This document shows, one piece after another, positions 32,885 through 43,986 of a DNA stretch of 64,000 bases. Every line of letters begins with the position of its first letter. The stretch's first letter is position 1. Source of the stretch: Siphonodentalium dalli (lineage: Eukaryota; Mollusca; Scaphopoda; Gadilida; Siphonodentaliidae); NCBI GenBank assembly GCA_032622095.1, contig CP136063.1:26044987-26108986 (forward strand), given 5' to 3'. Under the pieces are notes generated by a model, which ran no database searches, was not told where the DNA came from, and was given only the letters and a program-made list of their open reading frames with translations. The translations under genes were made by a program, and so were the position numbers.

Positions 32885-35800
32885 ATGGGTGAACACATTA
32901 GTATAGTAACGATGAATGTGCGAGGTCTTGGCGATCGTATTAAAAGAAATGATATATTCAGTAAAATAAAAGAACAAAAAATAGGTATTGCATGTTTACA
33001 GGATACACACTTTGACAATAAAATGAAACAAAAAATTAAAGCGGAATGGGGACATCGTATCGAAATGACAACCTATAGCTCAAATGCAAGGGGGGGTGGC
33101 CATACTTTTTAATAACAACTTTGAGTATAGTATACATAAAGTAAAGGAAGACCCAAATGGAAATTATATTATAATAGATCTAACTATAACAAACTGTAAA
33201 AGATTAACATTAGTCAATGTGTATGGTACCAATAAAGATTGTCCAAAGTTTTACGAGAATCTAAATAATGAAATAGAAAATTTTCTAAATAATAGTATTA
33301 TAATGTGTGGCGACTGGAACTTAGTTTTAAATCCAGAGCATGATTCATATAATTATAAAAACACAAACAACCCAAATGCTAGAAAAGAAGTATTGAAAAT
33401 AGCAGAACAAAGAGATCTAGTTGATGTATGGAGATGTTTTAATGAAAATGAACACCAATACACATGGCACCACAAAAATCCAATAAAAATGTCCAGGCTG
33501 GATTTCATACTTGTTTCAGAGGATATTATGCCTGTCATCTCAAGCTCGACTATTTTACCAAAATATAAATCCGACCATTCACCCGTCAAAATAAAAATGA
33601 TTGTATCAAAACATAACAAGGGCAGAGGTTACTGGAAATTCAATAATTCCCTTTTAAAAGACACAGAATTTATTAAAATAATAAAACAATCAATTATTGA
33701 TTTGAAAACCCAATATGCCAGCCCCCCCTATAACCAAAATGTAATGAATTTCCCAAATAGCGAAATAAAATTTAAAATAAATGATCAATTATTTTGGGAA
33801 ACTCTATTACTGACCCTTAGGGGGAAAATAATAAATTATGCATCTAAAAAAAAAAAAAAAAAGACACAGAAAAAGAACTAAACTTAAACAAAAAAATAAA
33901 GGAAATTGAAGAGGAAATAAAAATAAACCCCACTAATTACATCAACAAACAAAACCAATTGGAAACATTAAATAAGGAATTAGAACAAATTAGAAACATA
34001 AAAACTGAAGGAATAATAATACGGTCTCGAGCAAATTGGATGGAATTAGGAGAAAAATCAACAAACTATTTCTGTAACCTTGAAAATAAAAACTATGTAA
34101 ACAAAAATATTCAAGAATTAAAAACAGAAAATAATGATACTATCGTAGAACAAAAGGAAATACTAAATAGACAAAAGGACTTCTATAAAAAACTTTATTC
34201 AGCAAATAATTCTGTAAATTATAGTCATGAAAACATTACAAAATATATTGACCTAAGTATAATTCCAACTCTTACAGAAGCAGAATCTATGAAATGTGAA
34301 GGCCCAATCACAATGACAGAACTGGTCAAAGCGCTTAAAAAAACAAAAAATAACAAAAGTCCTGGGGACGATGGTTATACAACAGAATTTTTCAAAGTTT
34401 TTTGGGTAGACTTAGGCCATTTTCTTCTACGCTCTATCAATTATGGATACGAAACAGAACAACTGTCACTCTCACAAAAGAGGGGTATAATAACATGTTT
34501 ACCTAAACCAGGAAAACCAAGATGTTTCTTAAAGAACTGGAGACCAATAACATTACTAAATACCTCTTATAAACTAGCTTCCTCCTGTATAGCGGAACGG
34601 ATAAAAAATAACTTAAATTACTTAATAAACGAAGATCAAAAAGGATTTATATCGGGTCGTTTCATAGGGGAAAACACAAGATTGATATATGATATTATGT
34701 TTGAAACCAACAGCCAAAATATTCCAGGAATGATCATGATGATCGACTTCGAAAAGGCATTTGACAGTCTCTTGGCAGTTCATATCAAAAGTCCTTGATA
34801 TCTTTAAATTCGGAGAGTCCATTAAACGATGGATTAAATTATTTCAAAACAATTCAGAGGCGAGTGTGATAACAAAAGGACACTTTTCACCTAGATTTAA
34901 ATTAGAAAGAGGGTGTAGACAGGGAGATCCAATAAGTCCATATATATTTATCCTGTGCGTAGAAATTCTTGGATTAGCAATCAGAAAAAATAACTTGATA
35001 AAGGGTATTAGTTTATGGGGTGAGGAATTTAAAATATCCCAATATGCTGATGATACTTACCTATTGCTAGACGGAAGCGAACAATCAATGAAAGAAGCCT
35101 ATATAGTTCTAGAATGGTTTTACACAATATCTGGCTTGAAAATAAACATGCAGAAAACAAAAGTTGTATGGATAGGATCAATGAAAGACTCAGACAGACG
35201 TTTTTGTAAGGAAAACAACCCTGATTGGATTACAGATGGTAAATTTACAGCCCTGGGAGTACAATTCAATATTGATCAAAACAAAATGATTGATGATAAT
35301 ATAATTCCAAAAATAAATAAAATGAAAAGATTACTAAATATGTGGAACTCGAGAAAACTAACACCTTTAGGCAAAATTACAGTAATCAAATCACTAACAG
35401 TGCCAATAATTACCCACCTGCTAACTATATTGCCCACACCAGCTGATACATTAATAAAAGAGATAGAGGATATTTTCTTTTATTTTATTTGGAATAAACC
35501 AAAAGGAAAAATTAAAAGGAACATGTTAAAAAAAGAATATAACGAAGGAGGGTTAAAAATGATTGATCTATTAAAATTATACAAAAGGTCTAAAAATCTC
35601 CTGGATTAAAAGAGTATTGACCAAATCAGATAGATGGACTTTGTTCTTCACTAAAAATATCCCCGAATTCTACTTCCAAAGTGGTGCAAATGATATAAAT
35701 ACAATAAATAAAATAAAAAACCCATTTTGGAAGGATATAGCAAAAACATGGTCTGAATATAATAGTTTAATTAAACCTATATACATACAAGACATTTTAA

Positions 35801-36694
35801 ATGAACCAATATGGCACAATTCAAAAATTGAAATAGGATATATAAAACCTTGGCACAAAAAAGGTATTGTTTATATTAAAGACTTGCTAAATGAACATGG
35901 TAATTTCTTCACTCATGAACAATTAAAGTCAAGATACAATATACAGGCAACATTTATGGACATAATTAGAATAAAAAAATCAATACCTAAAGAATGGAGT
36001 GCTAAAATCGCAAATGAAGTCATACAAGTTGAAGAAGGTCCAAATATAACATTGTCCATTCTCTCACTGTATAATGTTAAAAAAGGATGCAAAACATTTT
36101 ACCAATTATTTAATAAAAATTTGATAAATGCAACCTCTAATAACAAAATAAAGTGGGCACAATACTTGAATATCAGGCCTGATGAAGACCAATGGCAATC
36201 ATACTATATGCTACCATTTCAAACATCAATTGACACAAACCTGAGATACTTCCAATATAGAATCCTTCAGAGGATCCTTACAACAAATCATTTCTTAAAA
36301 ATTATACAAGTCAGAGATAATGACAAATGTTCTTTCTGTAATATCCATGCCGAGACAATTGTCCACTTGTTTACAGAATGTGAACATGTAACTGAAATTT
36401 GGAATAGCCTACATACATGGCTAGTGGCAACAGGTCAAACACAACTAGACACATTTTCTAAAATAGATATTATATTTGGAATAAATGGAAGAGATTATTG
36501 TCAACCTGTGTATCCAAATAACTAAATTTTCCATATATAAAAGTAAAATTAACAACCAAAGACCATCTTTTATTGCAGTAAAGGCAAACATAAATTACGT
36601 CATGCAGAATGAAAGATATATTGCACAAACAAACAATTGTCTAGATAAATTTTATGGGAAATGGGCTTCAATTTACCACAGCCTACAAGACTAA
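32885..36694 (+). pseudogene. LINE ORF2 (endonuclease / reverse transcriptase), several frameshifts
   Basis: Starts at ATG 32885. Endonuclease region to about 33600 with the N-terminal MNVRGLG, CGDWN and SDHSPV motifs. Reverse transcriptase about 34300-35450 with KSPGDDG, GFISGR, FEKAFD, GCRQGDP and the catalytic YADD at 35043-35054. C-terminal CCHC (C-x2-C-x8-H-x4-C) at 36328-36381. Frame breaks lie at about 33095 (G7 run), 33848 (A run), 34785, 35595 (A5 run) and 36510; most are in homopolymers, so some may be assembly errors. No in-frame nonsense change is obvious between them. Confidence 0.85.
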
Positions 36695-36939
36695 CATCCT
36701 TCAAATGTTTCTATATTTTATGATTAATATAAATGAATGCATATATACACCATATTCAGCCGTCATTACAAGATAATTTAGTACGATCCAAATGTAAATC
36801 CACATTTATGTACATTAATGTGTTTACACAAAATACCATGTATACATGTTTGACTTTTTATACTCTGTTATTGATACTGATGTAATGTAATGTTTAAAAC
36901 TGATGTTTCATGGGAATAAAGAAATTATAAAAAAAAAAA

Positions 36940-36953
36940 TTAATAAACACATA
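36940..36953. other. right target-site duplication of the LINE
   Basis: TTAATAAACACATA, identical to 31238-31251. Confidence 0.95.
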
Positions 36954-37500
36954 TATTTTATATGCTAGTATTTTGTAATAACAAAACACACCCCTCTAAC
37001 CCCTCTACGACCGTAGATATATCAACTTCAGGCAGCCATTTTGGGTTTTCACTTCCCGAATAGAGAAAACTATAGAGAAAACCGCGACTCTCTAGTCCTA
37101 CGAGGCCAGAAGATACAACAGACGGCCGCCATTTTGGATTTACACTTCCCGAAGGGTTACGTCACAGACCTTGTTAAATTGGTCGTGGCACCGTATTGTA
37201 CGCTATAGTGAAAACCTCGACTCTCTAGTCCTACGAGGACCGAAGATACAATAACATCCGGCCGCCATTTTGGATTTTCACTTCCCGAAGGGTTACGTCA
37301 TCGCTCGACTTGTTAAATTGACCGGCGTGCCGTACTGCACGTTATAGTGAAAACCGCTACTCTCTAGACCTACGAGGACCGAAGTTACAATAACATCCGG
37401 CCGCCATTTTGGATTTTCACTGCCGGAAGGGTTACGTCATCGTTCGACGTGTCAAATTGACCGGAGCGCCGTACTGCACGTTATGGTGAAAAACGCAGAC
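36954..37500 (+). promoter_or_regulatory. enhancer-like array, three 139-bp units (arm B)
   Basis: After a degenerate piece (about 37010-37090), three units carry CGGCCGCCATTTTGG and GGGTTACGTCA. The last unit ends five bases before the TATA box. Outer copy and arm A have four units. YY1-like and CRE/ATF-like sites in tandem next to a TATA box are typical of viral enhancers; activity is inferred. Confidence 0.65.
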
Positions 37501-37504
37501 CGCA

Positions 37505-37512
37505 TATAAAAG
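37505..37512 (+). promoter_or_regulatory. TATA box of the intact membrane-protein gene
   Basis: TATAAAAG directly downstream of the 139-bp repeats. Transcription would start near 37535, leaving a long leader. Confidence 0.65.
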
Positions 37513-38196
37513 GAATTACAGCGTTTTACAGTGTTTAGTGTATATTTCATGATTTTTTGGAAACTCTCTAACATTTGCAGTAAATTCGACTTATTTGAAA
37601 AAAATGCTTTTGCTCGGAAACTATTCGGCCAATTTAGTTAATTTTTGGAATGAATATTGCTTATGAATCTATGAACCAAATTTGCTGATTAGGGCCCTCT
37701 ACATAAATTAGGGACCGCGTTAAAGAGGTTCATACTTTTCAAAGTTATTATTTAACAGTTCTACCGAGTTCTTTCCGTAGCGAGGCTCACCACCGAAAGC
37801 TTTTGTGACGGGCTTAAACGCTTAGCGAGTGGGTTTTTTTGATGATGGGTCTGTGTACCCACACAACCCCGAATTATGTTAGCTCAGTTTAGTAATTGTT
37901 ACCCTTTCGTCCTTCCGTACTGTGCTGAGACTGTCAAAACATGCAGAGTTTTCATTATCATTTGTTTTCGTACTTTTTAATATTTTATTTATTTATAGAA
38001 AGAAACCACAGAAATTAGTATCAGGGTGTCTTATTTATGAGGCTTACGTGTTTTTTAAAAACTGCGTTATTCCAGAACTCTTTCCACAACGGTGTTATTA
38101 TCCAAAATCGTCGCGGTACTACTCTCGAGAAGTACGAATATTCATTCTAGCGCTATTTCCTGTTTAATTTTCACGTGGATTCCAAAAAACTCAAAA
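37513..38196 (+). other. long 5' leader of the membrane-protein gene
   Basis: About 660 bp with no substantial ATG frame. A TTTTATTTATTTATAG tract ending at 37999 could be a splice acceptor for a leader intron. The arm A deletion starts exactly at this tract. Confidence 0.45.
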
Positions 38197-39982
38197 ATGC
38201 TTTTCAAAGTCTATTTCATTATGCTAGTAGTTTCTGCAGCCTCAGACATCCTAGAGGATTGTGTTGACGAAGGTCGCAACGTGAGATGCGTTAATGTTGA
38301 CAAGATTGAGAACGACCGCAGATTATATTACAATTCTATGGACATTGTGAACGCCGCGAGCGTGAATTTATCTACGTCCTTGCTACCCGAGCTATGGAAT
38401 ATCAACATATATAACAGTGCAATATCTTGCGAGGACGTCAACTCTTTGGTAGCAACCATACTTGTTACCATCGACGATGTTGTTTGTACGAGAGAGAACG
38501 CAGACCAGACAACCCCTGTTACCAGTACTACGGTAACGCACACACTGACAGTCACCAGGACCTTGACAACGAAGCCTACATCACCGAGCACAACAGTCAA
38601 GCTAACGGCTGCGACGTTGACAACCCGTGCCACTAGTAAGTCGAATATCTCATACAGAGCTGCAACGATTCCCTGAACTAGCCGAACACAAATCTACGTC
38701 TAATTCAGAAAACATGTAATTTTACCTAGTATATTTTGAATCCATGTTTAAATGTTTATTGACTGTTGAAAATATATTGCGTTACGTGTCTGTGTATATG
38801 TATACATGTGTGGACACCTGTTATAATAAATTATAAAGCCCTAAAGGCATAGATGTGTTAGTATGTACATGTACAAATTATAGACTTGATTTTCAATCAA
38901 TATAAGTTAATAACACTTTTTCTTCAGATTTGTACCAGTCTTCTACCAAGCCGAAGGAATCCAAATCGATGGAGCGTGCGGTTGGTAAGTAACATGCGGT
39001 ACCATCGCAGCGTATCTAAAGCTATAAATGTATGTTTGCATGTAATTACCTGTAGAAATTCATTATGCGTTATTGAGGGCTCAAAACAAGTTCTGCAGGA
39101 AGGAGATTCACTGTAAGGTATGTTCATAGTAGAGTTATGCCTCTTTGAACATAGTAAATAATTTCATTCATTTATGATTGAAATTTCTCAAATTAAAGAC
39201 ATATTAACTGTTTTGCCAAGTTTATAACATTGGTACTATAGTATAGGGTATATTTTCAGCTGCCAATGTTATCACACTGTTTTGGCAAGTTTTTAACATT
39301 GGTACTATAGTATAGGGTATATTTTCAGCTGCCAACTTATCACGTTTGTATTGGTTGACCTTTTGCGCGAAGGTGTGTCTAAAATATGCTCTAAAGGTAT
39401 ATTTATAACACCCTTTGTAACACATTGTGTAGTTTGCTTAGGTATCACATATATTTGTTTTCAGATGCGGCTGAATATATCTTATCGTCTCTTGGTGCGG
39501 CTGCGGGTAGCATGATTCTCGGCGTGGTCGTGTATTTTCTAAAGAAGAAATGTGTAGGACTCAGGGCCAGGTTGCGACGTACTCACGACCGTGCGCTACA
39601 GTTAGATTCAACTGCTGAATCTGGTCTAGGTCTGGTTGATACCCATCAGTCAGTTTCCGCTGACTCATCCGCGACAGTAACATATTCGGCAGTAACTGAA
39701 ACCACAGAAATTAGCTTCAGTGAAACTGTGGTTCCACCTACTGACGAATATTTTACTGCCGGAGATGAGTCACCGGAAACTGACTCTGTGGTAACATCGC
39801 CATCAGTAACTGCTATCACAGAAATCTGCTTTAATGAAACTGTGATAGCACCTACTGATGTCGATATTACTGTCGGAGATGGTTCGCCAGAAACCGTCCC
39901 TATGGTAACATCAACCCCTATCAAGCCTCCCCGTAAATCGGGTAGGGCACGGAAAGTACCAGCCAGGTACCAGTCCGAGTAA
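38197..39982 (+). CDS. three-exon type I membrane protein (only intact copy), 337 residues
   Basis: Exon 1 38197-38635, exon 2 38928-38984, exon 3 39465-39982; all junctions are GTAAGT donors and pyrimidine-rich CAG acceptors, phases 1 and 1, total 1014 nt. Residues 1-17 form a signal peptide. The ectodomain has four cysteines and a Thr/Ser-rich stalk (TTTVTHTLTVTRTLTT-like), likely O-glycosylated. One membrane span (GSMILGVVVYFL) is followed by KKKC. The cytoplasmic tail holds two ~40-residue repeats (each with TEI.F/CF.ETV..PTD and GD.SPET) and a basic C-terminus (PPRKSGRARKVPARY). Probably a virus-like surface glycoprotein; the family is not recognised. Confidence 0.75.
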
Positions 39983-40087
39983 GTTGCAAGAAAATATCGT
40001 CCGCACCAGTATTTGTGATAAAATGGTTCGTAGAAAAATAGTATATATCTGAAACATAGACTCATTATAGATGAATATTTTTACATC

Positions 40088-41258
40088 TAATTTCACTAAG
40101 TTCTTGTTATTTTAATGAAGATAATTATGCCTCAGCTGATTGGCACATACTAATAACAACTTAGTGGTTTTAACTGAAACGACCTGAAAAAATGTCTTTA
40201 GGGACCCTTTTCTAAAATTAGTAAAATTTATACACTGATTAATTGGCACGTTTATAGTGTAACTGTTTATATTTTCCGAGATACAAAACACATCTACCTC
40301 TGAACCTCTTGTAAATAATATAACTTTATATTGTTACGGAGATACTTTCTTGCCAAAATCATTGCCTTTAGCATTGTTTTGTGATATTTTTATACTACTT
40401 TTATTAACATAAGATGCATGTTCAACATTAATAATACTCTCTATTGTAAGTATACACACATTTTAAAGACATGGGAGGACTTGGTTGTGTGCATGCTGCG
40501 AAAATATTTGCATCTGTCAAATATCATCATAACCAGAAAGGACCATTTAACGAATACTTCTTCGCTCGTATAAAACTAATAAATATCACGTAAACAGCAT
40601 GTTAGTGACATTATGTTTACCCCTTGTTATGTAAATAAAAGGCCAAAACGTTACAGTTCATGGTGCTTGTATATATTATGATAAAGAGTGCTCATTGTCG
40701 CTGCATTCCTCTTATGATACTAATAAAGAGCGTTTATAACAGTTGCGTTTGATTATACCTTAGAATAGCTCTGCCTGCAATACAAACATAGTCTTGTTTA
40801 AGTCATAGTATTCTCATGACAGAATGCTGTTTACCTTACGACGTTTGGAACAAATATTGTTATTACGACAACGAAGGCCTCCCATGTCTTTTAAAGCGGT
40901 TAAAAGAAAAAAGTTATTGCCTTATATTTTACACACAATTTTCACTAAGTTCTTGCTCTTAATGAAGATAATTATGTCTCGATTGCTTGACACATAATAA
41001 TAACCTTTTAACACGGATGAATATCTTTTGGAACCATTTTCTAAAATTAGTAAAATTTATGCACTAATTATTTGCCTTTTTTATAGTGTACCTGGTTTAC
41101 ATTTTCCGAGATACAAAACACATCTACCTCTGAACCTCTTGTAAATAATATATCTTTATATTGTTATGGTGATATTTTCTTGCAAAAATCATTGCATTCA
41201 ACATTGTTTTAGGATATTTTTTATACTACTTTTATTCACATAAGCTGCATGTTCAAAT
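40088..41258. repeat. internal direct duplication (arm B)
   Basis: 40088-40420 and 40936-41258 are diverged direct copies, sharing TTCACTAAGTTCTTG at the start and GCATGTTCAA at the end. Between them is an inverted motif around GACATGGGAGG. In the two tandem units on the right the deletion that removed exon 3 ends inside this region (at the ACACACATTTTAAAGACATG block). Confidence 0.7.
40634..40727 (+). terminator. candidate polyadenylation signals of the membrane-protein gene
   Basis: AATAAA occurs at 40634-40639 and 40722-40727, 650-750 bp after the stop codon; the second is within AATAAAGAGCGTTTATAA, a block seen again near 43863. Confidence 0.4.
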
Positions 41259-41685
41259 TACCACATTGTATTTTGTTTTGGAACTAACCCGTAGAAACGA
41301 AAGATAATGGTCATCATATATGTACGATTGACCAACATACTTCGCGGAAAAAAATATCTCTAGGAGAATAGTACAGTACAATAGCATATTCGCAATTATT
41401 TTGGTATAGTTTTTATTAATATAACCTGGAGGCCATCTGAAACGAGTATTTTTTTTTACGACGCTGTCCAGGCTTCTATTTTTTTTTTTAATTCAGCTTG
41501 AGTACAAAAGACGTCTTTCCGTTGATTTAAATATATAAGTTTCTATAAGCTTGATATCACTCGTTCACTTTTGAAAATTACATCCTGGACATAAGTTGTT
41601 TTACCTGTTACGGGTTCTGGAGCTTATAAATAAGACTACTATTGTTAATCATAGCTGTAATGTCTGTAACATTGTGCAGAAAATT

Positions 41686-41853
41686 ATGTTGGAACTACCA
41701 TATCATTTCGACATCATTCATCGGTTTTCTTTTTTGCTAGTCATTTTGTTGTGTTTTTTACAATGTTTTAAAACTGTCATGTGTTTTATTAAGTTTTTAT
41801 GTTTGATGATCATTGTAGAATATATTGATTTTTGTAAAACAACATGCTGTTAA
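41686..41853 (+). CDS. possible 55-residue Cys-rich membrane protein (arm B)
   Basis: ATG-initiated, hydrophobic over most of its length (FLLVILLCFLQCF, then IKFLCLMIIV). The same frame is open for 30 codons further upstream without ATG. No promoter is evident. A real gene is possible but unproven. Confidence 0.3.
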   Translation: MLELPYHFDIIHRFSFLLVILLCFLQCFKTVMCFIKFLCLMIIVEYIDFCKTTCC

Positions 41854-42333
41854 GTTGTGCTCTATAGAAACCCTTACAACAGTCATTTCTGGTTGAAACT
41901 ATATAATGCGCTCACTGTCTGTATCATCGCGTGTACACGACTTGACTGCAATTATTTCTCTTATGTTGTGTATGCGCGTGTGTGTATTGAAACGGCTATG
42001 AGGAGGTCATAATCCTTTGTGATGAAAATTTAATGGTTGTTTATGTCCTTACACAATTTAAGGCTTGCGCGCAGCTTTATATATGATGTAAATCTGATTA
42101 CGTCAAACACTTTACTACTGCGATAGCTCGCTAAACGTTTGTTTGTAAAAAGGCGGCATAAGGAACGCAGTTTGTTCTACGTAACCGTCACGTTGTCTAT
42201 TATAATAATTTTATTCAAGACGTTTGTAGAGCGTGTAATTGATATATATGAGGACATAAATTTATTTTCTGTCCTTAAAGATCTCATGAGGCCTGTAAAC
42301 AATGGTTATACCATACTTCAAACCTCTATGCAT

Positions 42334-42340
42334 TATAAAA
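42334..42340 (+). promoter_or_regulatory. TATA box of the 66-residue nuclear-protein gene
   Basis: TATAAAA 50 bp before the ATG, giving a start of transcription near 42365. The same promoter is at 47882 and 53426 in the tandem units and inverted at about 20668-20674. Confidence 0.6.
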
Positions 42341-42383
42341 GCCCCATATTTACACACCGAGATGCATTCTACACAGCATCATA

Positions 42384-42924
42384 ATGTCTGGACAACTGAA
42401 CTCAACACAAGGCACAACACCCGAAAACGCGATTGTCGTCGAGGACAATCCCGAGGTAAGTTTTATAATTATTTCTGCTAAGATGCACGTATGTACGTTG
42501 AAATAATACGTTTTTCCCCTCTCAGAAATGCTATGCCACTTTGCCGTTCATAAATAAAACCAATTTTAAAAACAGCCTATATTTTTAGATTAATATAGCC
42601 CTGTTTTCTGTTAAAATAATTAAACCCATATCGTCAACTTAAATGCACGTGAGACCTTGTCTGTTGAATTATTCATATTTGTGCCGGGAGTTTTAATATT
42701 GATAAGCTCTGTACTAGAATATTTTAGGGGGGTTTGTTTTCTGATTGAAGATATTTTTTTATATTGTTTTACTAATTAATGCTATTTTATTGCAGACTTT
42801 AGACGCTGGCATCATGGAGCAATTGTTCGACCCCTACCCTGAGCCGCGAAGGACACCCCTAAAAAGGAAGAGGGAAAATGGCGGCGGTTCGATGGAACCG
42901 CCGTGTAAAAAAAGAAAGATGTAA
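42384..42924 (+). CDS. spliced 66-residue nuclear protein, SIM-like plus NLS (arm B)
   Basis: Exon 1 42384-42455, exon 2 42796-42924, phase-0 intron with GTAAGT donor and TTTTATTGCAG acceptor. A short N-terminus rich in S/T/Q leads to an acidic-flanked AIVVED (SUMO-interaction-like), then an acidic/aromatic middle (EQLFDPYPEP) and two basic clusters (KRKREN, CKKRKM) before the stop. AATAAA overlaps the stop. The product is probably nuclear. Compact size, own TATA box and tight polyadenylation signal look viral. Confidence 0.65.
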
Positions 42925-42928
42925 TAAA

Positions 42929-43986
42929 AAACTTTCGACGGAAATATGTTTTTTCGGATTTATGAATTCCTTAACAAACAGGTATGTTAAAATATTGTTC
43001 TGTATATGTATGCGTGTCTTAACGTTTTAGGATTACAAAAACGTTGCTAAATTCATAAGACATCTAAGATGTTCTTATGAATTTAAAAAAAAAGAAAAGA
43101 AAATACAATAAATAAAATGCGTCCATATTAAACGACTTTGAGAGGAGTAGGTTTTCTAAGTATAATATTGTTACACGCATGCATATATCGAAAACAATAT
43201 TTTACCATATTCTACGTTTATGAATATTCCCCCCTGCTATAATGTACCAGTGTGGCACTACAGCTAGCTGTGATTATTTTTTCATAAGGGTACTCACAGT
43301 CTCAGGTTATTTCGCCGTTACGTTGATGTAGTTTGGAATATCGCTTCAAAGTTGAACGCTCTTTTATATGTTCAGACACACGCTACGTACGTTCATAAAC
43401 AATGTTTCTAGTACTGATATTTAAACGAATTATTACCCTGTGCGTACATTTGTGTGTGTGTCTGAACATATAAAATGAGATAAACAATAGCTTTTATTAT
43501 CGCTATTAAAACGAATAATGCCACCTTAACAACCAATGATTGAATGTTCATTGCCTGTCCTATAAGAAATATTATAAACAACCGCTTTTATTACCACTAT
43601 TAAAACAAAAATCCTTTTAACTCTCTACCATAGCTCAAGCGTATAATAGCTGACCCTCCCCCCTGTGCATGTTACAAACAACATAAATGTCAGAGACGCA
43701 CTGTTTACCTTTCAATCACAATATGTTGATACCTATTCGCATGAGTAAATTGACCCGATGTTTACTACGACTAAAAAATTTGCACGCCGGTAGGGGTGTA
43801 CGGATTTTTAGGATCCTGATATGTTAAACGTAAATCTATTACTGTTAGCCTGATATGGAAATAATAAAGAGCGTTTATAAAATATTTTGACCGATGAACC
43901 GTTAGCATCGCGCGGTGTTATGCAAACAGAAGCACAACTTCTGTGACATGCGCAGTCTCTTTAAGTACAACAACGTACATCTTGGC
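42929..43986. other. non-coding right part of arm B
   Basis: No gene is seen. It contains one 43-bp motif (ATTGTTCTGTAT...GTCTTAACGTTTTAGG, about 42992-43034) that is expanded in the right-hand unit, a hairpin around CTTATGAATTT/AAATTCATAAG (43050-43083), and 'ATATGTTCAGACACAC' in both orientations. Confidence 0.5.

Larger units (their letters stand above)
31252..36939 (+). mobile_element. full-length L1/Tx1-like non-LTR retrotransposon
   Basis: 5688 bp ending in an A-rich tail and bounded by a perfect 14-bp duplication. It starts CTTCCGGTTTAATGGCGGC, combining ETS-like and YY1-like sites as in some L1 promoters, so it is probably complete at its 5' end. Two ORF regions follow in the usual order: an L1-type ORF1 and an ORF2 with endonuclease, reverse transcriptase and a C-terminal CCHC. 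All frameshifts look like 1-2 nt changes. Confidence 0.92.

Noticed and set aside
42139-42384. 81-codon frame upstream of the nuclear-protein gene, in several copies
   Set aside because: It begins at TTG, has an ATG only late in the frame, overlaps the promoter and TATA box, and unit 3 has an in-frame TAA (near 53353).
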